Source: Thermococcus cleftensis
GTDB lineage: Archaea; Methanobacteriota_B; Thermococci; Thermococcales; Thermococcaceae
Reading direction: 5' to 3'
NCBI RefSeq assembly: GCF_000265525.1
Contig: NC_018015.1
Span: 656,322-720,321 of the forward strand
DNA: 64,000 nucleotides
The notes below the pieces were generated by a model. It was given only the letters and a program-made list of their open reading frames with translations, was not told the DNA's origin and made no database searches. A program made the position numbers and the translations under genes. Below, one piece after another: positions 7,863 to 16,628 of this stretch; position 1 is the first letter of the stretch; the number at the start of each line of letters is the position of its first letter.

Positions 7863-7876
7863 AAAATCCTTAAAAC
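7863..7876 (+). promoter_or_regulatory. Box A promoter of the HD hydrolase gene
   Basis: AAAATCCTTAAAAC lies about 32-45 bases before the ATG at 7908. Confidence 0.45.
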
Positions 7877-7907
7877 CCCCTCTTCTCCACCCGGTGGGGT
7901 GGTAAGA

Positions 7908-8678
7908 ATGTACACGGAGGAAGAACTGCTGGGCGAGATTAAGGAACTTCTCGCCGACGAAGAGCTGTACGAGATGTACGAGAGGGCCTTTAGAGAGTAC
8001 CACTACTACTTCGAGACCACCAACTACATCGTCCTAAACGTCTACGGCTTCAACGACCACGGGCCAATACACGTCCTCCTCACGACCAGGCGAGCGCTTG
8101 AGCTGCTCAACATCATCAGGAAGTTTGGGATCCATACTACGGCGGAGAAGCTCGGAAAGCCCTTCCGCTGGAGCAAGTTCATCGTCGCTTTCGGCGCGCT
8201 GTTCCACGACATTGGCAACATGATCCACAGGATAAACCACTACGAGTTCAGCGTTTTCCTGGCCGAACCGATAATAGAGAAGCTCGTGGGAGAGCTCAAA
8301 ACCGATGACCCGCTCCTGCTGAAGGCCATGACCCTGAACGCCATTTACACCCACGACGAGCACGTACCCTGCACCACCATCGAGGGCTCCCTCGTCACGA
8401 TAGCGGACGGCTGCGACATGGAAGCCGGGAGGAGCAGGCTGGTGCACAAGAAGGACAAGGTAGACATACACGCCGTCTCGGCCCTGGCCATAGAGAGGGT
8501 TGAGATAAAGGAAGGGAACGAGGAGCAGCCAATACTCATCGAGATATCGATGAAGCACCCCGCAGGGATATTCCAGGTGGACGAGATACTGACAAAGAAG
8601 GTGAAGAGCTCCCTCCTAAGCGGAAGGGTGAAGCTCAGGATACGCACGGGGACGGAGGTAATGGAGAAGGTTATTTAA
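7908..8678 (+). CDS. HD-domain metal-dependent phosphohydrolase
   Basis: A 256-residue soluble protein of the HD superfamily. It contains the HD pair in FHDIGNMIHR and further metal-site histidines in THDEHVPC, followed by Asp in IADGCDMEAGRSR. HD enzymes hydrolyse phosphomonoesters, phosphodiesters or nucleotides; the substrate here cannot be told. The open frame extends 35 codons upstream, but GGTGGGGTGG precedes the ATG at 7908 and the upstream codons overlap the promoter, so the shorter form is annotated. Confidence 0.82.
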   Translation: MYTEEELLGEIKELLADEELYEMYERAFREYHYYFETTNYIVLNVYGFNDHGPIHVLLTTRRALELLNIIRKFGIHTTAEKLGKPFRWSKFIVAFGALFHDIGNMIHRINHYEFSVFLAEPIIEKLVGELKTDDPLLLKAMTLNAIYTHDEHVPCTTIEGSLVTIADGCDMEAGRSRLVHKKDKVDIHAVSALAIERVEIKEGNEEQPILIEISMKHPAGIFQVDEILTKKVKSSLLSGRVKLRIRTGTEVMEKVI

Positions 8679-8680
8679 CC
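8667..8680 (+). promoter_or_regulatory. Box A promoter for a leaderless DUF434 mRNA
   Basis: AAGGTTATTTAACC overlaps the end of the HD gene and lies 20-25 bases before the ATG at 8700. No ribosome binding site is visible before that ATG, so a leaderless transcript is likely. Confidence 0.4.
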
Positions 8681-8699
8681 CTCCACCGTTTCTTTTCCC

Positions 8700-9377
8700 A
8701 TGCTGTGCGAGGCCTACCTCGACCTCAGGTACCTCCTCAACAGGGGCTACCGGAAGGGTTATGCCCTCGAATTTGTGGCCAACCACTACCGGCTCTCGCG
8801 GGAGGAACGGCACCTCCTGGCTAGGTGCGTTTTCTCAGATGAATGGATAGCCGAGGTTCGGGGAAAACTCCTCAAACCAGAGGAACTTAGAGACAGGGTT
8901 TTAGCGATTGACGGATTCAACGTCCTAATAACCCTTGAGTCCATTCTCGAGGGGAAAGCGGTTCTCTGCGAGGACGGGCTCGTGAGGGACCTTAAGTACC
9001 AGGGGAAGTACCGGCTGAACGAGGGGACTGAAAGGGTCATCGAGGACGTAGCTGAGAGTCTTGCCAGACTGGGGGTGAGTAAAGCCATCTTCTTCTACGG
9101 CTCGGCGGTTCCGAGGAGTGGAGTTGTCAGGAAGCTCACCGAGAAGATTCTGGAGCTGGAGGGAGTCCCCGGAGAGGTCCGCCTCGTCAGAAGCCCAGAC
9201 TTCGAGCTGAAGAAGTTCGAGACGGTTGCCACAGCCGACGTGGGAATAATTTCAAGGGTCCCAGCTGTTTTTGACCTGGCGGCGTACGCCGGACGGCCGC
9301 CCCGCGGAGGCGTAAAACCCCTGGTTAAACTTCTCAGGAAAGCTCAACAATCCCGTATTGAAAAGACGAGTGTTTAG
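8700..9377 (+). CDS. DUF434 domain-containing protein
   Basis: A 225-residue protein matching the archaeal DUF434 family from memory. The N-terminal 60 residues are helical (LCEAYLDLRYLLNRGYRKGYAL). The central part (RVLAIDGFNVLITLESIL, then VSKAIFFYGSAVPRSG, then ATADVGIISRVPAVFDLA) has Asp residues after strands in the manner of a PIN/NYN-like nuclease fold; that fold link is inference. It lies 21 bases after the HD gene but has its own box A. Confidence 0.75.
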   Translation: MLCEAYLDLRYLLNRGYRKGYALEFVANHYRLSREERHLLARCVFSDEWIAEVRGKLLKPEELRDRVLAIDGFNVLITLESILEGKAVLCEDGLVRDLKYQGKYRLNEGTERVIEDVAESLARLGVSKAIFFYGSAVPRSGVVRKLTEKILELEGVPGEVRLVRSPDFELKKFETVATADVGIISRVPAVFDLAAYAGRPPRGGVKPLVKLLRKAQQSRIEKTSV

Positions 9378-9433
9378 TACGGTCAGTGGAGACACATGAC
9401 ATGAAACCATTAAACTTATGCCGCTAAAACTCA

Positions 9434-9450
9434 AACTTAAAGTTTAAATA
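9434..9450 (+). promoter_or_regulatory. Box A promoter region of the lipoprotein gene
   Basis: AACTTAAAGTTTAAATA, a near-palindromic TATA element in a strikingly AT-rich 100-base stretch (9400-9490). A second TATA-like element (TTTTTATAAAAG) lies at about 9464-9475 but is too near the ATG to serve it with a leader. Confidence 0.45.
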
Positions 9451-9495
9451 CAACAAATTCCAATTTTTATAAAAGAAATATGGAGCTGAGGATAT

Positions 9496-10623
9496 ATGAA
9501 AAAGTTTCGAGGTCTTATTGCTATTTTCTTAGCAACTTTAATTTTCGTCGGAGTCAGCGGTTGCCTCGGAGGAGGGGGCGAGGAAAGCCCAACAGCCTCA
9601 GAGTCATACACGGAAGGGGAACATGCTACAACCCCCGGAGCCGGAGAAACGGGCGGCACGACGAGCGGAGGCTACACAACGGAATCCCCCACTCAATCGG
9701 GAACGACGACCACGGAAATGGAGACCCCAACGGATACTGAAACGGGGTACGCCTCCTGGCAAAACCCCTGGGACGCCCACAATCCCGTTCAGATAGACGG
9801 GGAGAGTTACCTCATAACGTACATCAAGTACAAGTTGAGGGTGAGAACGGAGGAAGGGGGTCCGGTCTACGAGTACGAGGTCGAGAAGAGAAGAGGGCCG
9901 GTCAAAATACACGTCTACGGCAACAGCATAGACATGGAAACTGGGAAGCAAGAGAAGGTCGATCTCGGTGAGTTCGAGGTCTACGAGTACTACGGCAAGA
10001 TAATCCCCATAAACGCCGAGGACATGAGCGACGCCTTTGAGTACCGCCTGTGGGTTGTGAACAGGAGTGAAGACACGGATACTTTCTTCCTGTTCCCAAC
10101 GCTAGACTTCCTAACGCTATATTCATCACTCTACGCGGGGACTGGAGACGTCGTTGGCGTGATGATGAAGTACGGGAACCAGACCTTCGAGTTCTACAAC
10201 CCGATAGCGGTCGGCAAGGGAAGCATCGCTCCGTACCAGGAAGGTGATATAAACATGCTTTCGGACATAGCGGACATAGAGGCAATATACCTGAGCTGGT
10301 ACGGGTTCTACAACTTCGGCTTCTGGACGGCCCTCGAGGACGAGAACATCTACCAGGAGACCACGGGCAGCTGGGGAGTAATGGGCTACCAGTACAACTA
10401 CGAGGTGAAGCCTGACGGAACGGTGAACCTCGGCGGGAAGGAGTTCAGGGTGTCCAGCGTGAGCTGGACGTACACCTTCGGGAGCATCACCGGCCAGGGA
10501 GAGGCCATAATAGCCGCCAACCTTCCGGTGCCCGTTGAGGCCAAGGGAGTCTTCATAGAGCAGGGCGGAGCCAACGTGTTCACCCACGTCAAAATAGAGG
10601 ACATCGGCTTCGAGAAGGCGTGA
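9496..10623 (+). CDS. Secreted lipoprotein of unknown function
   Basis: A 375-residue exported protein. It starts with a basic n-region and hydrophobic core (MKKFRGLIAIFLATLIFVG) ending in a lipobox-like VSGC, so Cys24 may be lipid-modified. Residues about 30-90 are a Thr/Ser/Gly/Glu-rich linker of the sort common in Thermococcales binding lipoproteins. Residues about 95-375 form a compact beta-rich domain rich in Tyr and Gly. It is not a recognisable ABC solute-binding protein and has no transporter genes beside it. GAGGAT precedes the ATG. Confidence 0.75.
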   Translation: MKKFRGLIAIFLATLIFVGVSGCLGGGGEESPTASESYTEGEHATTPGAGETGGTTSGGYTTESPTQSGTTTTEMETPTDTETGYASWQNPWDAHNPVQIDGESYLITYIKYKLRVRTEEGGPVYEYEVEKRRGPVKIHVYGNSIDMETGKQEKVDLGEFEVYEYYGKIIPINAEDMSDAFEYRLWVVNRSEDTDTFFLFPTLDFLTLYSSLYAGTGDVVGVMMKYGNQTFEFYNPIAVGKGSIAPYQEGDINMLSDIADIEAIYLSWYGFYNFGFWTALEDENIYQETTGSWGVMGYQYNYEVKPDGTVNLGGKEFRVSSVSWTYTFGSITGQGEAIIAANLPVPVEAKGVFIEQGGANVFTHVKIEDIGFEKA

Positions 10624-10640
10624 GCCGCTTCATTTTCAGG

Positions 10641-10653
10641 CAAACTTTAAATC
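10641..10653 (+). promoter_or_regulatory. Box A promoter of the DUF432-MscS operon
   Basis: CAAACTTTAAATC lies 22-34 bases before the ATG at 10675, with no ribosome binding site between, so the message is probably leaderless. Confidence 0.5.
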
Positions 10654-10674
10654 TTTTCCAGCCAATCTTATTCC

Positions 10675-11316
10675 ATGTTTGGCGAGCACGAGCTGAGAAC
10701 CCAGTTCATCAAAATCATTGACAAAAAAATCCACCTCGTCGAGGAATCCGAGAACTGGATTCTCTACCGGCGCGAAGGAGTTCAAGTTCTAATAAAGAAG
10801 GGAAAGGGGAAGTTCCTTATCCTTCCCGCCCCTGCGGAGGGCTACGGCGTTAAGTTTCTCATGATACGGCTCTCCGAAAGGATAGCCATACCCCCAAAGG
10901 AAAGAATAGTGGGCTATCTCTCCGCCCCGATAGACATCTCGATCAGAAGCGGCGACCTGGAGATAGACCGCTTTACCGTTGGACGGGAGAAGTACAGCCT
11001 CTACGGAGAGAAGACCGTTGGGGTGATAGCGAGGTACCACGAGAGCGACTTTTACGAGAGTATCCCAGATTCTCCCGCGGTAGTCAAACTGGTAATCTAC
11101 AACCCGACCGAGAGCTGGAAGATGGTTGAGAGGGTGGTCTTTCCCATAAGGAACAGCGTCATGTTTTATTCAGAGGAGCGGGCGTACTATCCCCTCATAA
11201 TCCTCCTCACCAAGGAGATCTACGAGGTGAACAACACCGGCAATCCACCGGACGGAACGCTCAGGCAGACCCACAGGGCCGAACCGCTTCCCAACTTCAG
11301 AATGAGGTGGTTGTGA
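10675..11316 (+). CDS. DUF432 domain-containing protein, partner of MscS
   Basis: A 213-residue soluble protein matching the DUF432 family from memory. It is beta-rich throughout with no membrane segment. It is coupled to the mechanosensitive channel gene: its TGA shares one base with the channel ATG (TGATG). A cytosolic accessory or regulator of the channel is a reasonable guess from this linkage, but no function is established here. Confidence 0.72.
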   Translation: MFGEHELRTQFIKIIDKKIHLVEESENWILYRREGVQVLIKKGKGKFLILPAPAEGYGVKFLMIRLSERIAIPPKERIVGYLSAPIDISIRSGDLEIDRFTVGREKYSLYGEKTVGVIARYHESDFYESIPDSPAVVKLVIYNPTESWKMVERVVFPIRNSVMFYSEERAYYPLIILLTKEIYEVNNTGNPPDGTLRQTHRAEPLPNFRMRWL

Positions 11317-12413
11317 TGGCCGCTAACACTACCACCTCTTCCACAGCTCCAACTCCCCCAATCCCGGTGAACTTAAGCCTATTCACCCTAGTGGAGGCGG
11401 CTCTGATAATCTTCGGAATGCTCGTTTTAGGGAGGATAGTCAGGAAGCTGATAATCCGCAAGTCCAAGGAGACCAGTATGACGTGGATAATAAACGAGGA
11501 CACGGCAGAGATAGTGTTCCGAATGTTCGTGCTCGGCGGCATAATCTGGGCCCTCTACCTGCTCGGCATAATGAGTTACGAGATCGGACCCACCACGATT
11601 GGAAACATAGCCTTTGCAATGGGCTTCTTCTACTTCTCCTACCTGATAGCCAAGAAATCCAAGGACTATATGATAATGAGCTCCGGCAAGAAGGCCAAGC
11701 CTGAAGTCATCGTGAAGGCGAAGATCTTCTACTACGTATTCATAACGATAGCCTTCTTCATGGCCCTCAGCTTCGCGGGTGTTAGCACCGAACTCAGCGC
11801 ACTCCTCGCCGCGGCAGGAATAACGGGTATCATTCTTGGTTTCTCCGCCCAGACTGTCGTTTCGAACTTCGTCTCCGGAGTTTTCATGTACTTCGACAAG
11901 CCGCTTCTCATAGGGGACCAGGTAAAGATAGGCGAACTGGAGGGTGTCGTTGAGGACATAAGAATACTGTCCACGAGAATAAGGGCCTGGGACGGCACGC
12001 TCATCAGGATTCCAAACGAGAAGCTCTTCAACAGCAACATAGTCAATTTCATGCGCTACCCCGTGAGAAGGGTCGATGTAGATGTAAACATAGCCTACGC
12101 CGCCGACGCCGAAAGGGCTGTGGAGATAATAAAGCGCGTTCTCGATGAAATCCCGCTCGTTCTGGTCGAGCCGGAGCCGCTTGTTTACGTGGACAGGCTC
12201 GACGACAGCTCGGTGGTGGTTGCGATAAGGGCCTGGGCGCCCAGTGAGAAGTGGTTCGACGTCAGAATGAGGATAATCCACGACGTCAAGAAAGCTCTCG
12301 ACGAGGCTGGAATAGAGATACCCTTCCCGCAGAGGGTGAACTGGTTCGCCAACGAGCTGAGGGTGAGGATAGAGGAGCCACAGGAAGAGGAAAAGGAAGA
12401 AGAACAGGCTTAG
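11316..12413 (+). CDS. Small-conductance mechanosensitive channel (MscS family)
   Basis: A 365-residue membrane channel that opens on hypo-osmotic tension. Three or four membrane segments lie within residues about 20-170. They are followed by the conserved pore helix and beta domain (ILGFSAQTVVSNFVSGVFMY, then GDQVKIGELEGVVEDI, then IPNEKLFNSNIVNF). The C-terminal cytosolic cage ends in a Glu-rich tail. An upstream GTG at 11307 is in frame, but GAGGTGG is spaced for the ATG at 11316. The stop overlaps that of the convergent RNA methyltransferase gene by four bases. Confidence 0.92.
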   Translation: MAANTTTSSTAPTPPIPVNLSLFTLVEAALIIFGMLVLGRIVRKLIIRKSKETSMTWIINEDTAEIVFRMFVLGGIIWALYLLGIMSYEIGPTTIGNIAFAMGFFYFSYLIAKKSKDYMIMSSGKKAKPEVIVKAKIFYYVFITIAFFMALSFAGVSTELSALLAAAGITGIILGFSAQTVVSNFVSGVFMYFDKPLLIGDQVKIGELEGVVEDIRILSTRIRAWDGTLIRIPNEKLFNSNIVNFMRYPVRRVDVDVNIAYAADAERAVEIIKRVLDEIPLVLVEPEPLVYVDRLDDSSVVVAIRAWAPSEKWFDVRMRIIHDVKKALDEAGIEIPFPQRVNWFANELRVRIEEPQEEEKEEEQA

Positions 12414-13738
12414 TCCCCTTTCTTTTCAATCAGCGCGTAGAAGAACCCAATAGTGCCGTGCCTGTGGGGCCAGGCTCTCATGGTTCCCGGCAAAAAGCCG
12501 CCGTCGTAGGGCCCACTCAGTGGGACGAGTCTGGCATCGCCGTGCCTTCTGAGGAACCACTCCACGACGTCCTCGTTCTCCTCCCTGAGCATTGAGCAGG
12601 TCGAGTAAAGCAACCTGCCGCCGGGCTTTAAAATCTCCCACGCGCTCTCGATAAGCTCCTTCTGGAGCTCCACGACCTTTGGAATGTTCTTCTCGCGGAG
12701 GCGCCACCTGAGTTCAGGGTTCTTGGCTATCGTTCCATCGCTGGTGCACGGGGCATCGAGGAGAACCCTATCCGCTATCCCACTGCCTAGGATCTCTGGA
12801 GCCTCCCTGCCGTCGGCCACTATGGTTTCGGCGATTTTAACTCCAGTCCTCCTGAGAACCTCGTTCATTCTCTTTACCCTTGTCCTATCAATGTCGAAAG
12901 CGTAGATTTCCCCCTCGTTGTTCATCAGCTCTGCCATGTGGGCCGTTTTGCCGCCGGGGGCGGCCGCCAGATCCACGACCGTTTCGCCGGGTTTCGGGGC
13001 TAAAACAAGGGAAGCCACCGCCGCGGCTTCCTCCTGAGCTATGACCAGTCCCTTGTTGAAGAGCCATTCTGGGTTGAAGGGGTCTAGGATCCTCAAAAGA
13101 GTCCCTACCCTCTCGCTTCTCTCGAATCGGACGTTCTTTTTCCGGAGATAGTCCTCAACTTCCTCAACGTTCGCCTTCAGAAGATTGACGCGTACGCTCG
13201 TCGGCAGGGTCTCGTTGAGCGCTTTGAGCAGCTCCTCCGCCTCCTCCCCCACGAGCCCGCGCATCTTCCGTATGAACCATTCCGGGAACAGGTAGTCCCA
13301 CTTCAGCCTCTTCTCCTCGGAGTCGAGCTTTGGGACGTAGTTGATGACCCTGGGGAGGAGGTCGTAGTAGTAATAGCCGACGTAGGGGTGGGTTCTGCTA
13401 GAGAGGAACTTGGCGAGGCCCTTGAGGTGCTGAAGGGTTTTCTCGTTCGGGTTCCTGAAGACGGCTATTTCAACGGCAACCCTCAGCGTCGCCCTCAACC
13501 AGGGATCCAGGATAAGGGGGGAAACTCCAACGAGCCCCTCAATCACCTCATCTATAAGGCCAAGCCTTCGCTGGATAGAGTAGAAAATGCCGGTGAGTTT
13601 CGAGTTCTCCCAGCCCTCGATTCTGTACTTTGCGAAGGCCCTCCTCTTAGCCTGCTGGCTGGGCTTCACCTCCTCACCAAGCTTCACCGCCTCTATCAGC
13701 GCGTAAAGCTGTCTGTCAGAGAGCTTCAACTTCCCCAC
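12410..13738 (-). CDS. RNA cytosine-C5 methyltransferase, NOL1/NOP2/Sun (NSUN) family
   Basis: About 442 residues. An N-terminal NusB-like helical and substrate-recognition region is followed by a Rossmann methyltransferase domain with SAM motif LAAAPGGKTAHMAELM. The two family cysteines are present: motif IV DAPCTSDGT and motif VI YSTCSM. The enzyme makes m5C in tRNA or rRNA; the target cannot be told from sequence. The frame is open to 13810, but GGAGGAG is well spaced before a GTG at 13738, which is taken as the start. It follows the HEAT-repeat gene by 68 bases. Confidence 0.9.
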   Translation of the reverse strand: MGKLKLSDRQLYALIEAVKLGEEVKPSQQAKRRAFAKYRIEGWENSKLTGIFYSIQRRLGLIDEVIEGLVGVSPLILDPWLRATLRVAVEIAVFRNPNEKTLQHLKGLAKFLSSRTHPYVGYYYYDLLPRVINYVPKLDSEEKRLKWDYLFPEWFIRKMRGLVGEEAEELLKALNETLPTSVRVNLLKANVEEVEDYLRKKNVRFERSERVGTLLRILDPFNPEWLFNKGLVIAQEEAAAVASLVLAPKPGETVVDLAAAPGGKTAHMAELMNNEGEIYAFDIDRTRVKRMNEVLRRTGVKIAETIVADGREAPEILGSGIADRVLLDAPCTSDGTIAKNPELRWRLREKNIPKVVELQKELIESAWEILKPGGRLLYSTCSMLREENEDVVEWFLRRHGDARLVPLSGPYDGGFLPGTMRAWPHRHGTIGFFYALIEKKGD

Positions 13739-13806
13739 AGTCACTCCTCCTGGGAGGACTCTCGGTGGAGGATTATATCTCTTTCGCAAAACCGAGGGGA
13801 GAAAGA

Positions 13807-14757
13807 TCAAAGGGCCCTCTCAAGGCCGAGAACCTTCATAGGTTCGGATTCGGCCGCTCGGGCATCACCCCACAAGTGGGACAGGAGGTCAGTTCTCCCT
13901 ATTGTGAACAACAGGAAGAGGGCATCTTCCCCACGCCCATCTCCAAGGAGCGCTCTGGCAGCCTCAAGGGCCTCATCGTGGCGCGAGCCGTAGTAGGCAA
14001 GCAGAGTTTCCTCGAGGTTCTTCCTTGCTTCTGCGGCCTTTCTGCGGAGGAAGACATCGCCACCGCCCGTTTCAACCGCCTTGAGTATAGAGGGGAAGCG
14101 GGAAAGGGCTTTCATTGCCCCTGGGGTTGAGTGGAATCTCATTATCTCCATCAAAAGGCCGATTCCCAGCTCGATGGTGAGTGCGTTGCCGCTCAAGAGG
14201 AGACTCTCAAGCCCTTCAACCAAGCGCTCCTCATATCCCTCAAGTCTTCCAGAGCTCAGAAGAACCCTGAGGCCCAGAAGTCTGACCCACAGGAAATCAG
14301 AGGAGGCTATGGAGTGAACCTTTGACAGCCCTTCTTCACTTAAGGAAGGCACCTGGATCCTACCGAAGAGGTCGATGAGCGAGAGACGGGCCAGGGTGTC
14401 GCCGTTTTTCATAACTTCCACGGCGGAGTTCAGGAGCTGAAGGAACCTCTTCTCGTCCAGGGGTACGCTTTTGAGCAGCCTCGCCAGAACCTCGATGGTC
14501 CTGTGAACCACCCTAGGGTCATCGTCGGACAGAAGCTTTGTCAGAGGTTCAAGTCCATGGTTCAACAGGAACTTCTTCGTCCCATCGTCCGTCCCTTCGA
14601 CAAGTTCGGCCAGGGCGGCGAGGGTCCTGAGACGAACAGCTGTGTCGGGATTGCTGAGGAGCTCGAGAAGGGCGAGAACTGCGCTCCTGTCGGTGCTCGC
14701 GAGCTTAACGACGTCCAGGGCTCGCCAGGATTTGATTATCTCTTCGATTTGATTCAT
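13807..14757 (-). CDS. HEAT/armadillo-repeat-like protein
   Basis: A 316-residue all-helical protein built from repeated helix pairs, for example LLELLSNPDTAVRLRTLAAL, LLSDDDPRVVHRTIEVLARL and IASSDFLWVRLLGLRVLL, spaced about 35-40 residues apart. Such solenoids are scaffolds for protein or RNA binding. No catalytic motif, membrane segment or signal peptide is visible. GGGGGTGAGAG precedes the ATG. It lies just upstream of the NSUN methyltransferase on the same strand, so a shared transcript is possible. Specific function unknown. Confidence 0.75.
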   Translation of the reverse strand: MNQIEEIIKSWRALDVVKLASTDRSAVLALLELLSNPDTAVRLRTLAALAELVEGTDDGTKKFLLNHGLEPLTKLLSDDDPRVVHRTIEVLARLLKSVPLDEKRFLQLLNSAVEVMKNGDTLARLSLIDLFGRIQVPSLSEEGLSKVHSIASSDFLWVRLLGLRVLLSSGRLEGYEERLVEGLESLLLSGNALTIELGIGLLMEIMRFHSTPGAMKALSRFPSILKAVETGGGDVFLRRKAAEARKNLEETLLAYYGSRHDEALEAARALLGDGRGEDALFLLFTIGRTDLLSHLWGDARAAESEPMKVLGLERAL

Positions 14758-14816
14758 ACTCTCACCCCCATTGTACCCTTAATAAATTGGAACCTATCCA
14801 ATATATCGTTTTCGCT

Positions 14817-15428
14817 TCATAACCTCTCGAACCGATAAATGTCCACCAAAATGCGCTCCAGTCTTTTCCTATGAAAGAAAAACTGGGCCGGAATCTCAAA
14901 GGGAAGGGGAATCCTGTGAGTCGTCCTAAAACCGGCACCTTTTACAAAAGCCTCGATGAAGCGCCTCACCTCGGGCTTGGCAAGATGAATGGAATACACC
15001 ACATCGCTCAGCTCGAAGGCCTTCAGAAGGAAAGGCCTGTCGGCGTGCTTCCTCTGGCTCCCGAAGGGAGGGTTCATCACGACCGCGTCAACCCTGCGCG
15101 AGAACTTCGAAACGTCGGAGTGCACGAACTCGATACAGTCCTCAACGCCGAGGGAGCTGGCGTTCTCCCGGGCAACACCAAGGGCCTTTTCATCAACCTC
15201 CACCGCGTAAACCTTTCCAGCACCCAGAATGCAGGCCCCTACCGAGAGAACCCCCGTTCCAGCCCCCAGGTCTGCTATGATTTTCCCCCCGATGTCTCCC
15301 AAAGAGTACGCCAGCCAAAGGAGCTCGGCCGCGACGTTCCCCGGTGTCCTGTACTGCTCCAGCTCAGGTTTCGGCTCTGGAAAGCCCCTTAGCCGGGAGA
15401 GTGTCATCGCAAGGTGCTTCTTCCTCAC
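14817..15428 (-). CDS. METTL5-like N6-adenine RNA methyltransferase
   Basis: A 203-residue class I methyltransferase. The SAM motif ADLGAGTGVLSVGA (about residue 50) and an NPPFGSQRKHADRPF motif IV are characteristic of the METTL5 family, which methylates adenine in small-subunit rRNA in eukaryotes. The archaeal target is inferred to be similar. It starts with GTG at 15428, overlapping the TGA of the Dph2 gene (GTGA), so translation is coupled to diphthamide synthesis; both products act on the translation apparatus. Confidence 0.83.
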   Translation of the reverse strand: MRKKHLAMTLSRLRGFPEPKPELEQYRTPGNVAAELLWLAYSLGDIGGKIIADLGAGTGVLSVGACILGAGKVYAVEVDEKALGVARENASSLGVEDCIEFVHSDVSKFSRRVDAVVMNPPFGSQRKHADRPFLLKAFELSDVVYSIHLAKPEVRRFIEAFVKGAGFRTTHRIPLPFEIPAQFFFHRKRLERILVDIYRFERL

Positions 15429-16459
15429 TTCCCACCACCGTGGAGGGCTGTGCCCAGGGGCTCGTCCCGGTCCCTTTCAGCCCCAAGTATCTCGTCGAAC
15501 TCGTAGTCATCTCTAAGGCCGAGGAGAATCTCGACCTCCGGCGGCGTTAGAACGGGCTTCCTCCAGTTCTCGTAGTCGTCTATGGGGACGCGAGGGCAGG
15601 CAACGACGACGTAGGCGTCAAAGTCGAAGCCCTCCAGCGCGGGGTAGCTGATGTGATTCATAGCTATGAGCCTCGCGTACTTGCCGTGCTCGCGGAGGAG
15701 CTTGACTATCCTTCTCGCCTCAGCCAATCGGAGCTGGCCCTTCTTGGTGCTCGTTATGACCCCGAACCGCCCGGCATCAAACGCCTTTGCTATCTGGGCC
15801 CAGCGCTTCCTGATGAGGCGCTCGGCTTCCTCATCGAGCCAGAGAGCGTCGCCCGAGTATGGGTTGACCGCGAGGGTTGGCTTCCGAGTTGCCAGAGCAA
15901 CGCCAATGGGGTGGAAGTAGCCGGCCCCTATGAAGAGAACCCCCTCAGCATCGGCCTTCGCCGCGGTGAAGTTGCAGCCGAGAACCTGGCCCGGCCAGCT
16001 GACGCGGGAGTCCCCTTTCCCGATGATAACCTCAAAGCCGTGTCTTTCCAGGAACTCCTTCGCCCTAGCGAGCTGGTGAATGTGCTGGGCAGTCGTGACG
16101 AGCGCTATCCTTCCTCCCAGATTCCGTATCTCGTCGAGGTTTTTCTCAAGCGCAGGAACCACATCAACGCCCGCGAAAGCTGGCACGAATATCGTCGGAA
16201 CCTCGAGGTGAAGGCGCATGTAGCTGTGACCGAGGTGTATCAGCGCGTCGCAGCCGAGTAGCTTCGCCTCCCTGTCGGCCGGATCGCAGGCACCGTAGTT
16301 GATGTCCCCGCTTATTATCGCCTCGATTCCGTTCTCCTCAAGAAAATCCGCCAGGGTCTGGGCCTCCCTTTTCAACCCTTCCGGCATCTGAATGAGCACC
16401 CGCTTAGCGTTGAGCTCTCTAAGGTTCTCCAGTATCTCACCCATCGAAACCTCGTGCAT
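15425..16459 (-). CDS. dph2: Diphthamide synthase subunit Dph2 (2-(3-amino-3-carboxypropyl)histidine synthase)
   Basis: About 344 residues, a radical enzyme that transfers the 3-amino-3-carboxypropyl group of SAM to a histidine of elongation factor 2, the first step of diphthamide synthesis. The three cysteines that hold the non-canonical [4Fe-4S] cluster are present at about residues 58 (INYGACDPAD), 162 (GQVLGCNF) and 288 (VVACPRVP), matching the three-domain archaeal homodimeric enzyme. The ATG at 16459 is chosen over a GTG nine bases upstream because GGTGGG is well placed for it. Confidence 0.93.
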   Translation of the reverse strand: MHEVSMGEILENLRELNAKRVLIQMPEGLKREAQTLADFLEENGIEAIISGDINYGACDPADREAKLLGCDALIHLGHSYMRLHLEVPTIFVPAFAGVDVVPALEKNLDEIRNLGGRIALVTTAQHIHQLARAKEFLERHGFEVIIGKGDSRVSWPGQVLGCNFTAAKADAEGVLFIGAGYFHPIGVALATRKPTLAVNPYSGDALWLDEEAERLIRKRWAQIAKAFDAGRFGVITSTKKGQLRLAEARRIVKLLREHGKYARLIAMNHISYPALEGFDFDAYVVVACPRVPIDDYENWRKPVLTPPEVEILLGLRDDYEFDEILGAERDRDEPLGTALHGGGK

Positions 16460-16570
16460 CGAACCCACCGACGACGGTAGGGGAAACCCTTTAAATCATC
16501 ATCGATTTGCAGAGTTGTACAGCACTTTAATGAACATGAAAATACATTACATACCATAGACGTGCAACCG

Positions 16571-16583
16571 AAACCTTTATTAG
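16571..16583 (+). promoter_or_regulatory. Box A promoter of the first YiiX-like gene
   Basis: AAACCTTTATTAG, followed in the probable leader by a GGTATT/AATACC inverted repeat at 16591-16613. Confidence 0.4.
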
Positions 16584-16628
16584 ACATTAAGGTATTAGAT
16601 TTTCTGCAATACCCTGGGGGTGTTCCAA

